Positions 1 to 6,582 of a stretch of 13,421 bases of DNA are shown here, in pieces. The position numbers and the translations under genes were made by a program. The stretch comes from Bacteroidales bacterium UBA3630 (GTDB lineage: Bacteria > Bacteroidota > Bacteroidia > Bacteroidales > P3), in contig DFLB01000048.1 of NCBI GenBank assembly GCA_002373995.1, forward strand, positions 89,840-103,260, read 5' to 3'. The first letter of the stretch is position 1. Every line of letters starts with the position of its first letter. The notes under the pieces were generated by a model, which was not told where the DNA came from, made no database searches, and saw nothing but the letters and a program-made list of their open reading frames with translations.

Positions 1-60
1 GGCTATGGTTACGGCTATGGTTATGGCGAAGAAAGCGACGCTACAAAAGACAAACAATGA
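1..60 (+). CDS. C-terminal end of a Wzc-like polysaccharide tyrosine autokinase (partial)
   Basis: Frame 1 is open from the window edge to the TGA at 58-60 and encodes a 19-residue tail: four Gly-Tyr pairs, then Gly-Glu-Glu and a charged end. Alternating Gly-Tyr tails close many Bacteroidota BY-kinases, the fused Wzc/Ptk polysaccharide co-polymerases. Their C-terminal tyrosines are autophosphorylated and control capsule or exopolysaccharide chain export at the inner membrane. The stop codon overlaps the rfbA start (ATGA at 57-60), so the gene leads a polysaccharide operon, which fits this role. The kinase domain lies outside the window, so the family is inferred from the tail and context only. 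The tail is encoded by a nearly perfect 12-bp DNA repeat. Confidence 0.7.
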   Translation, partial: GYGYGYGYGEESDATKDKQ

Positions 61-926
61 AAGGAATAGTCCTTGCCGGCGGTTCGGGTACCCGCCTATA
101 CCCCATTACTAAAGGTGTCAGCAAACAATTGCTGCCCATCTATGACAAACCGATGGTCTACTACCCCATCAGCGTCTTGATGCTGGCGGGTATCCGGGAC
201 ATCTTGATTATTTCCACCCCCTACGATCTGCCGGGCTTCCGTCGGCTATTGGGCGATGGAAGCGACTTCGGCGTGCGTTTCACGTATGCCGAACAGCCCT
301 CTCCTGATGGCTTGGCACAGGCCTTTCTCATTGGTGAGCAGTTTATTGGCGACGACGATGTCTGCCTTGTCTTGGGCGACAATATCTTCCATGGCAACGG
401 ACTCGGCCGCATGTTGCGCCAAGCCGTCTATAACGTCGAGGTGGAGCGTAAAGCCACCGTCTTCGGCTATTGGGTGGCCGACCCCGAACGCTACGGTGTT
501 GCCGAGTTCGATGCTGAAGGCCGTGTGCTGAGCATCGAAGAAAAGCCAACCCACCCCAAGAGCAACTATGCCGTCGTGGGCCTCTATTTCTATCCTAACC
601 AGGTAGTCCAGGTGGCCAAAACCATCAAACCCAGCGCCCGTGGCGAACTGGAAATCACCTCTGTCAACCAGGTTTTCCTTGAGCAGGGTGCGCTCAACGT
701 TCAGTTGATGGGCCGTGGTTTTGCCTGGCTTGATACCGGTACGCACGATTCCCTCGCTGAGGCATCGACCTTCATCGAAGTCATCGAAAAACGCCAAGGC
801 CTGAAAGTGGCTTGTTTGGAAAGTATTGGTTATGAAAACGGTTGGCTCACTGCCGATGATATTCGCCGTGTCGCCAAGCCGATGGAGAAGAATCAGTATG
901 GGCAGTACCTACTAAAAATGATATGA
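57..926 (+). CDS. rfbA: Glucose-1-phosphate thymidylyltransferase (RmlA/RfbA)
   Basis: This enzyme makes dTDP-glucose from glucose-1-phosphate and dTTP, the first step towards dTDP-L-rhamnose, in the cytoplasm. The 289-residue length is normal for the family. Visible motifs are the nucleotide-binding loop GGSGTRLYPIT (residues 8-18), SKQLLPIYDKP (22-32), QPSPDGLAQAF (80-90), the metal and substrate motif GDN (107-109), EEKP (161-164), GELEIT (196-201) and WLDTGTHDSL (224-233). The start ATG at 57 overlaps the stop of the upstream kinase gene, and the stop overlaps the rfbC start, so translation is probably coupled on both sides. No promoter is expected between the genes. The gene looks complete and intact. 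Confidence 0.97.
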   Translation: MKGIVLAGGSGTRLYPITKGVSKQLLPIYDKPMVYYPISVLMLAGIRDILIISTPYDLPGFRRLLGDGSDFGVRFTYAEQPSPDGLAQAFLIGEQFIGDDDVCLVLGDNIFHGNGLGRMLRQAVYNVEVERKATVFGYWVADPERYGVAEFDAEGRVLSIEEKPTHPKSNYAVVGLYFYPNQVVQVAKTIKPSARGELEITSVNQVFLEQGALNVQLMGRGFAWLDTGTHDSLAEASTFIEVIEKRQGLKVACLESIGYENGWLTADDIRRVAKPMEKNQYGQYLLKMI

Positions 927-1474
927 ATATAATAAAAACAAAGATAGATGGCCTGGTCATTGTCGAACCCCGTGTGTTCGGTGACAATCGTGGTTACTTC
1001 TTCGAAAGCTTCAACTCACGCGATTTCGCCGCGCAAGTTGGTGAAACCATCTTTGTTCAAGATAATGAGTCGCGCTCTTGCTATGGTGTTGTACGTGGGT
1101 TGCATTTTCAGAACCCACCTTATTCTCAATCAAAATTAGTGCGAGTGGTAGAGGGTAGTGTGCTTGATGTTGCAGTTGATATTCGTCGTAGCAGCCCCAC
1201 TTTTGGCCAGCATGTCGCCGTCCTGCTGACGGCTGACAACCACCGTCAGCTTTTCCTGCCACAGGGTATGGCTCATGGCTTTGCCGTCCTCAGTCCCTCG
1301 GCGGTCTTTCAGTACAAGTGCGACAATTTCTATTGTCCCGAATCTGAGGGAGCTATCGCCTGGAATGACCCCACACTGGCTATTGACTGGCAGCTGCCGC
1401 CGGCGGATGTCATCCTATCCGAAAAGGACAAGCATCATCCTTTCTTCAAAGATTTTATTTCTCCATTCGAATGA
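923..1474 (+). CDS. rfbC: dTDP-4-dehydrorhamnose 3,5-epimerase (RmlC/RfbC)
   Basis: A cytoplasmic cupin-fold epimerase that inverts C3 and C5 of dTDP-4-keto-6-deoxyglucose, the third step of dTDP-L-rhamnose synthesis. The 183-residue length is typical. Residues 58-63 (RGLHFQ) contain the likely catalytic base His61, and Tyr131 in the FQYKCDNFY stretch fits the conserved catalytic tyrosine. FLPQGMAHGF (111-120) is the usual cupin-strand signature. The start at 923 overlaps the rfbA stop as ATGA, and the end overlaps the rfbD start the same way. The stretch at about 1045-1200 has visibly more A/T at third codon positions than its surroundings. Confidence 0.97.
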   Translation: MNIIKTKIDGLVIVEPRVFGDNRGYFFESFNSRDFAAQVGETIFVQDNESRSCYGVVRGLHFQNPPYSQSKLVRVVEGSVLDVAVDIRRSSPTFGQHVAVLLTADNHRQLFLPQGMAHGFAVLSPSAVFQYKCDNFYCPESEGAIAWNDPTLAIDWQLPPADVILSEKDKHHPFFKDFISPFE

Positions 1475-2328
1475 ATATCTTAGTCACAGGTGCTAACGGT
1501 CAATTGGGCAGACACTTCCGCTTGCTGGCTCCGCAATCGGGGCACCGCTGGATATTCACCGACGTTGACGACCTCGATATTACCGACTCTGCTGCTGTAC
1601 GTTCTTTTGTTTCTACCCATGCCGTTGCCTTGGTAGTCAATTGTGCCGCCTATACCAATGTCGATAAAGCCGAGAGTGACGAGTCCGAAGCTCTCCGTAT
1701 CAATGCTGACGCTGTTGGCAATCTGGCCGACGTTATGGCATCGGTCGGTGGTACTTTGGTGCATTTCTCTACCGACTATGTTTTTGGCGGCAACCTCAAC
1801 AACATTCCTTGCACCGAGCAACAGCTCCCCAACCCCACCGGAGCCTATGGCCGCACCAAACTGGCCGGTGAGCTCGCAGCCTCCCGTTGCCACAGCCTTA
1901 TCTTCCGCACCTCGTGGCTCTATAGTGAATATGGCAAGAACTTTCTCCTCACCATGCTACGGCTCACAGCCGAACGTCTTGAACTGACGGTTGTCTTTGA
2001 TCAGGTTGGGACGCCTACCTATGCCGGTGACCTCGCTTCGGCAGTCTTCCATATCGTCGAGAGTGGCGATTTCCTCGACCACCAGGGCATTTTCCATTTC
2101 TCTAACGAGGGCGTGTGCAGTTGGTTCGACTTTGCTCACGAAATTGCACGGCAGAGTGGCCACACCGCCTGTCGCATCCTTCCCTGTCACAGCGACGAGT
2201 ACCCCTCGCCCGTTCGTCGTCCGGCCTACTCTGTTCTCGACAAAACGCTTTTCAAGCAAACTTTTCATCAAGTAATACCTCACTGGACCGACGCTCTCAC
2301 CCGCTGTCTGTCCAATCTAAAATCCTGA
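1471..2328 (+). CDS. rfbD: dTDP-4-dehydrorhamnose reductase (RmlD/RfbD)
   Basis: A short-chain dehydrogenase/reductase that reduces dTDP-4-keto-L-rhamnose to dTDP-L-rhamnose, the last pathway step. The 285-residue protein begins with the Rossmann motif TGANGQLG (residues 6-13). STDYVFGG (100-107) carries the catalytic Ser/Thr region, and YGRTK (126-130) is the YxxxK catalytic pair, Tyr126 and Lys130. The start overlaps the rfbC stop (ATGA at 1471-1474). The next gene starts four bases after the stop, so both sit in one transcription unit. In many Bacteroidota rhamnose clusters rfbB lies next to rfbD; here a different dehydratase follows. Confidence 0.97.
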   Translation: MNILVTGANGQLGRHFRLLAPQSGHRWIFTDVDDLDITDSAAVRSFVSTHAVALVVNCAAYTNVDKAESDESEALRINADAVGNLADVMASVGGTLVHFSTDYVFGGNLNNIPCTEQQLPNPTGAYGRTKLAGELAASRCHSLIFRTSWLYSEYGKNFLLTMLRLTAERLELTVVFDQVGTPTYAGDLASAVFHIVESGDFLDHQGIFHFSNEGVCSWFDFAHEIARQSGHTACRILPCHSDEYPSPVRRPAYSVLDKTLFKQTFHQVIPHWTDALTRCLSNLKS

Positions 2329-2332
2329 CCGC

Positions 2333-4264
2333 ATGAATAAATTGGTAAAGAAGCTCATGTTCTCCATTGTGCGCCGCTATCGTCATTCCACCGTGTCGCA
2401 ATGGGCCATCTTCGCTTTAGATGTGCTTCTCTTTGTGATTGCTTTTGTCATCGTCGAGCTCTTCCGCTATGGCGGCATCGAGGACATCACGCTGCGTGCC
2501 GTCCTTGTCAAGTTCATTATCACGCTCACCGTGACCATGATGGCTTACCTTTTCACCGGCTCTTTCCGAGGCATCATCCGCCACGCCGGCATGAGCGATA
2601 TCTATAAGATTCTTATTGCCTCCGTCGCCCCATTGCTGCTCCTCTTCGCGGTCAATCTGGTCAACAACCAGTTCTCCCCCGTCATCATCCCCACCCGCTA
2701 CCTGCCCTCCTACCGCGAGACGGCCATGCTCTACCTCCTTTTGGCGGTGCTCATGATTTCCCTCCGACTCCTTCTCCAACGCATCTATAACGACTACTTC
2801 CGCCGTCGTCGTCCTGTTGAGAATGTCGTCATCTACGGCGCTGGTGCTGCTGGAATCATCGCCTACAACGCTCTCCACCAGGACTTGCGCGCCGAGTATC
2901 ACATTGTGGCCTTCATCGACGATGACATGTCGAAAGTCAACCAGCAGCTCAACGGCGTTCCCGTGATGCGTGTACGTTCTGTCCTCGAACCTAAGTTCAT
3001 CAAGCAGAAGTCCGTATCCCAACTTATCATCGCCATCCCCACCATTCGCCTGATGCACAAGCAGGCCATCACCAACCGTGCCCTCGACCTCGGCCTCATT
3101 GTCAAAGCCGTGCCTCACGTCAGCCTCTGGCTCAACGGCAGCTTCTCCGCCAACCAGATTCAGGACATTAAGATCGAAGACCTCCTCGAGCGCGAAAGCA
3201 TCAAGCTCGACAACGTCAACATCGTCCGCGAGGTCGTCGATAAAGTGATCCTCGTCACCGGTGCTGCCGGCTCCATCGGCTCCGAAATATGCCGCCAACT
3301 CCTACAGTACCAGCCGCGCAAAGTCGTCATGCTCGACCAGGCCGAAAGCCCCATGTACGACCTCCAGTTCGAACTCCGCAACACCTACTTGCACGACCTC
3401 GACCGCATGGCCTTCGTCATCGCTAACGTCAAAGACCGTGCCCGCATGGAAGAAGTCTTCGAGGAGTATCACCCCCAGCTCGTCTACCACGCCGCTGCCT
3501 ACAAGCATGTGCCCTTCATGGAGGAAAACCCCTACGAAGCAGTCTATATCAACGTCTTCGGCACCCGCAACCTCGCCGACCTCAGCATCCGCTACGGTGT
3601 CCAAAAGTTCGTCATGATATCTACCGACAAGGCCGTCAACCCCACCAACGTCATGGGCGCCACCAAGCGTATGGCCGAAATCTACATCCAGAGCCGCTCC
3701 ACCGAGCAGACCCACTTCGTCACCACCCGCTTCGGCAACGTCCTCGGATCCAATGGCTCCGTCATCCCGCTCTTCAAAAAACAACTCGCCGCAGGCGGCC
3801 CCCTCACCGTCACCCACCGCGACATCATCCGCTACTTCATGACCATCCCCGAAGCCTGCAACCTCGTCCTCGAGGCTGGCGCCATGGGCGAAGGCGGCGA
3901 CATCTTCGTCTTCGACATGGGCAAGCCCGTCCGCATCTACGACATGGCCCGCAAGATGATCCAGCTCTCCGGCATGCACGGCATTGAAATCAAAGAAATT
4001 GGCCTCCGCCCGGGCGAAAAGCTCTACGAGGAACTCCTCGCCACCAAGGAAAACACCATCCCCACCTACCACCCCAAAATCATGCGTGCGCAGGTGCGGC
4101 GCTACCCTCTCGACGCCATCGACCGCGAATACAACGAACTCTGGGAAATCCTCGAAACCATGGACGACATGAAGATCGTCGCCAAGATGAAGTCCATCGT
4201 GCCCGAATTCCTCAGCAACAACTCCGTCTACTGCCAGCTCGACAAGCCCGACGCGACCGCCTAA
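2333..4264 (+). CDS. Membrane-anchored nucleotide-sugar 4,6-dehydratase (WbpM/PglF/CapD family)
   Basis: A 643-residue inner-membrane enzyme. Members of this family usually convert UDP-GlcNAc to a 4-keto-6-deoxy sugar that starts the repeat unit of a surface polysaccharide or glycan. About four hydrophobic segments occupy residues 25-150. A first Rossmann-like domain follows, with YGAGAAG near 168-174. The catalytic SDR domain begins with TGAAGSIGSE (309-318). HAAAYKHVP (386-394), STDKAVNP (430-437) and RFGNVLGSNGSVIP (467-480) are family hallmarks. The catalytic YxxxK position reads Met441-xxx-Lys445, the Met-Lys variant known from WbpM-type large dehydratases. GEKLYEELL (561-569) lies near the end. 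The gene is four bases from rfbD, in the polysaccharide operon. Its exact substrate cannot be read from sequence. Confidence 0.93.
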   Translation: MNKLVKKLMFSIVRRYRHSTVSQWAIFALDVLLFVIAFVIVELFRYGGIEDITLRAVLVKFIITLTVTMMAYLFTGSFRGIIRHAGMSDIYKILIASVAPLLLLFAVNLVNNQFSPVIIPTRYLPSYRETAMLYLLLAVLMISLRLLLQRIYNDYFRRRRPVENVVIYGAGAAGIIAYNALHQDLRAEYHIVAFIDDDMSKVNQQLNGVPVMRVRSVLEPKFIKQKSVSQLIIAIPTIRLMHKQAITNRALDLGLIVKAVPHVSLWLNGSFSANQIQDIKIEDLLERESIKLDNVNIVREVVDKVILVTGAAGSIGSEICRQLLQYQPRKVVMLDQAESPMYDLQFELRNTYLHDLDRMAFVIANVKDRARMEEVFEEYHPQLVYHAAAYKHVPFMEENPYEAVYINVFGTRNLADLSIRYGVQKFVMISTDKAVNPTNVMGATKRMAEIYIQSRSTEQTHFVTTRFGNVLGSNGSVIPLFKKQLAAGGPLTVTHRDIIRYFMTIPEACNLVLEAGAMGEGGDIFVFDMGKPVRIYDMARKMIQLSGMHGIEIKEIGLRPGEKLYEELLATKENTIPTYHPKIMRAQVRRYPLDAIDREYNELWEILETMDDMKIVAKMKSIVPEFLSNNSVYCQLDKPDATA

Positions 4265-4279
4265 ACCGCAGCTATCGTG

Positions 4280-5185
4280 TCATCTATTGCCGCTGGGGGG
4301 GGTAATAACAGCCACCGTCCGGCGGATCTCCTGCCGTGTGCCACCCGTGTCGTAGAGCACAATCCTCACCACATACTGCCCCTGCCCCACCTGGCGGCCC
4401 TCCTCGTCCCTTCCGTCCCACTCCATCCTTCCGTGCGTACCCAGCAAACCGCCGTTCAGCAATCGCCTCACCGCCACCCCGTGACCGTCATACACATCGA
4501 CCCGCGCCGCCAGAGCCCCATCCTCCATCCGGTACTCTATCGCCAACCCATCCTCGTATCCGTCGCCGTCGGGCGAAAGAAGCATCGACGAAAACTCGAA
4601 TGCACTCTCCTCGGCCAGCAACTCCGTACTCTGCGAGTTCGCATATCCCGGAGTCCCATATCCGCAGGTCGACGAAGCCGAAAACCAATTCCCCTCCTCG
4701 TTCGTCGCGCGCGTCGTGCTGCGTCGCTCTATCGCCACCCCGGCCTTGGTGCGCAACAGCCGGCTCTGCATCTCAGGCCCATAGTCCAGCCGGTCCACCA
4801 GCACGCTGTCCGCCGTCGTCAACACCACACTCCCCCCGTCATTGGGGTACGTGGGTAGCGCACACTCCACCACCTTCAGCAAACTGCCCACGTGGTAACA
4901 CGCCGCCACCGACGCCGCGTTCCGCGTCAGCACCACATAGTCATGCGCCGCCACGCTGTGCTCCGGCAACGCGTAATGCCGCCCCAGCGAATCCCCTATC
5001 CACCTCACAATGTGGTACTCCGACAACTCCACCGCTCCATCGCCACGGTTGTACAACTCCACATACTCCGCCTCCCCGCTCCGCGGCTGGTACAGCAACT
5101 CGTTGATCACCAGGTCCCCCTGGCCCATCGCCCCAGCGCTCGCCGCCACAGCCAGCGCCATCCATATCATCGCCTTCCTTCTCAT
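4280..5185 (-). CDS. Secreted lamin-tail-domain protein with a C-terminal FlgD/CHU_C-like Ig fold
   Basis: A 301-residue exported protein. A signal peptide covers about residues 1-21 (basic MRRK, hydrophobic core, then AMGQ). A lamin-tail domain follows at about 23-185: INELLYQP and AEYVELYNRGD at the start, STCGYGTPGYANS at the end. The C-terminal part (about 196-295) begins with SPDGDGYEDGLAIEY and continues with VDVYDGHG and WDGRDEEGRQVGQGQYV. This resembles FlgD-type Ig domains and the gliding-associated C-terminal domains of type IX secretion cargo. It may therefore be a cell-surface or secreted protein, perhaps exported by T9SS; the route is an inference. Many Bacteroidota relatives are much longer, so this is a compact form. 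The gene converges on the polysaccharide operon with 15 bp between stops, and the 11-bp repeat array lies upstream. Confidence 0.8.
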   Translation of the reverse strand: MRRKAMIWMALAVAASAGAMGQGDLVINELLYQPRSGEAEYVELYNRGDGAVELSEYHIVRWIGDSLGRHYALPEHSVAAHDYVVLTRNAASVAACYHVGSLLKVVECALPTYPNDGGSVVLTTADSVLVDRLDYGPEMQSRLLRTKAGVAIERRSTTRATNEEGNWFSASSTCGYGTPGYANSQSTELLAEESAFEFSSMLLSPDGDGYEDGLAIEYRMEDGALAARVDVYDGHGVAVRRLLNGGLLGTHGRMEWDGRDEEGRQVGQGQYVVRIVLYDTGGTRQEIRRTVAVITPPSGNR

Positions 5186-5225
5186 CTGACAACAATAACG
5201 CCGCCCCTCCCCATTTTATTGCCCC

Positions 5226-5310
5226 CATCCTAAGCTCATCCTAAGCTCATCCTAAGCATATCCTAAGCATATCCTAAGCATATCCTAAGCACATCCAAGC
5301 CACATCCCCT
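5226..5310. repeat. 11-bp tandem repeat array, about 7 units plus a partial
   Basis: Consecutive 11-bp units read CATCCTAAGCT, CATCCTAAGCT, CATCCTAAGCA, then TATCCTAAGCA three times. A degenerate CATCCAAGCCA and a partial unit follow. The array sits in the 191-bp gap between the divergent lamin-tail gene and purE, next to a C-rich run. The same unit recurs at the right end of the window. The period is close to one DNA helical turn. Function is unknown. Confidence 0.9.
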
Positions 5311-5376
5311 ACATAATCCCCCCGCCAGCACAATAAATCCCCCTCAATCGCGTTACCTTCTAAAAACACAACCGCA

Positions 5377-5883
5377 ATGAACCCCATAGTCAGCATCATC
5401 ATGGGCAGCACCAGCGACCTGCCGGTCATGGAAAAAGCCTGCCAATTCCTTGAAGAAATGGAGATTCCGTTCGAAGTCAACGCACTCTCCGCCCACCGCA
5501 CTCCCGCCGAAGTCAGCAACTTCGCCCGCAACGCTCACTCCCGCGGCATCCGCGTCATCATCGCCGGTGCAGGCATGGCCGCTGCCCTTCCGGGCGTCAT
5601 CGCCGCCGAAACCACACTTCCCGTCATCGGCGTCCCCATCAAGGGCTCCTCCCTCGAAGGCCTCGACGCAACACTCGCCATCCTCCAGATGCCCCCGGGA
5701 ATACCCGTGGCCACCGTCGCCATCGGTGGCGCTCAGAACGCCGCCATCCTCGCCATGCAAATCCTCGCACTCTCCGACCAGGCACTCATGCAGAAACTCG
5801 AAACCTACAAGGCAGGCCTCAAAAAGAAAATAGTCAAGGCCAACGAGGAACTTGCTCAGCTGCAGTACAAATTCAAATGCTAA
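5377..5883 (+). CDS. purE: N5-carboxyaminoimidazole ribonucleotide mutase (PurE)
   Basis: A cytoplasmic enzyme of de novo purine synthesis that moves the carboxyl group of N5-CAIR to give 4-carboxy-AIR. The 168-residue length fits class I PurE. GSTSDLPVM (residues 10-18) binds the ribose phosphate, and ALSAHRTP (36-43) carries the catalytic His40. IGGAQNAA and the C-terminal helix are typical. One oddity: where E. coli PurE reads GAAHLPGM, this protein reads MAAALPGV (67-74), so the conserved histidine is Ala70 (codon GCC at 5584-5586). The gene diverges from the lamin-tail gene and is followed 12 bp later by a LolA-like gene. No convincing TAnnTTTG promoter was found; TACCTTCT at 5354-5361 is only a weak match. 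Confidence 0.95.
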   Translation: MNPIVSIIMGSTSDLPVMEKACQFLEEMEIPFEVNALSAHRTPAEVSNFARNAHSRGIRVIIAGAGMAAALPGVIAAETTLPVIGVPIKGSSLEGLDATLAILQMPPGIPVATVAIGGAQNAAILAMQILALSDQALMQKLETYKAGLKKKIVKANEELAQLQYKFKC

Positions 5884-5895
5884 CCCCCTCCCCCG

Positions 5896-6546
5896 ATGCG
5901 AAAACTCTTGCTCCTCACCCTCGCCCTCGTCTTGTCGGCCTCCGCCCTCCACGCCCAGGTTCCCGCTGACGTGAAGGCTGTTATGGACAAATGCTCCGCC
6001 GCCATGTCATCGCCTGACGGCGTCGAATACGACATGGACATGAAATTCTCCCTCGGCTTCGTCTCCCTCGGCCATTCTCGCATCATCATGGCTTCCAAAG
6101 GCGACATGTTCCTGACCTCCATGTCCGTATCCCTTGCCGACGACGCCCTCTCCGTAATCTCCGGCTTCGACGGCTCACAGTCCTGGGAGGTGAAACACAC
6201 CTTGAAATACGACACCATCCACATCTACAATGGCAAGCGCGATCTGTCTGCCGACGACAACAAGGGCATCGACTTCGACGTGGCCAACGAATACAAAAAG
6301 GCCAAGATGAAGCTCGTTGACGGATGCTACGAAATCCTCTTCTCAAAACCCATCGACAAAAAAGCCGACATCAAAGAAGTGGAGTTCAAAATCGATGCCA
6401 AATCCTACCAACTCCGCCAGATGAAAACCGCTGCCAAAGGTGTCAAAGTCACCATGAGCCTCAACAAAACAAAAAAAGGCCTCTCGGACAACTACTTCAA
6501 ACTCAACACCTCTCAATACCCCAACGCAATAATCCTCAGGGACTAA
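5896..6546 (+). CDS. LolA-like periplasmic protein
   Basis: A 216-residue exported protein with a classic signal peptide (MRKLLLLTLALVLSASALHA, cleavage likely just before Gln21). The mature part begins with a helix (PADVKAVMDKCSAAM, 23-37). A succession of amphipathic strands then resembles the LolA/LolB half-barrel that carries lipoproteins or lipids across the periplasm, for example GSQSWEVKHTLKYDTIHIYNG (about 93-113, split by turns) and the KEVEFKIDAKSYQLRQMKT region. The family call rests on this layout, not on a diagnostic motif, so a different small periplasmic beta-sheet protein remains possible. The gene starts 12 bp after purE and ends 36 bp before the kinase-deaminase gene, so the three may be co-transcribed. 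Confidence 0.6.
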   Translation: MRKLLLLTLALVLSASALHAQVPADVKAVMDKCSAAMSSPDGVEYDMDMKFSLGFVSLGHSRIIMASKGDMFLTSMSVSLADDALSVISGFDGSQSWEVKHTLKYDTIHIYNGKRDLSADDNKGIDFDVANEYKKAKMKLVDGCYEILFSKPIDKKADIKEVEFKIDAKSYQLRQMKTAAKGVKVTMSLNKTKKGLSDNYFKLNTSQYPNAIILRD

Positions 6547-6582
6547 AACCCTCCCTCAAACCCATACAATCATCACAATCAC

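Noticed and set aside
2417..4072. Two long minus-strand open frames (293 and 256 codons) opposite the dehydratase gene.
   Set aside because: They are mirrors of a well-supported gene, rich in Asp, Glu, Val and Gly, without recognisable motifs or start signals.
4295..4302. A run of eight G near the end of the lamin-tail gene, as a possible phase-variation switch.
   Set aside because: The run is only six codons from the stop. Slippage by one base either way would change only the last few residues (new stops appear after about 5-13 codons), so it cannot switch the protein on or off.
5190..5197. TATTGTTG (minus strand) as a promoter box for the lamin-tail gene.
   Set aside because: It has one mismatch, lacks a -33 partner, and is so close to the ATG at 5185 that transcription would begin at or inside the start codon.
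5226..5310. A CRISPR-like array.
   Set aside because: The 11-bp units are directly tandem with no spacers, and no cas genes are present.
5354..5361. TACCTTCT as a purE promoter box.
   Set aside because: It matches TAnnTTTG at only six of eight positions and has no -33 partner.
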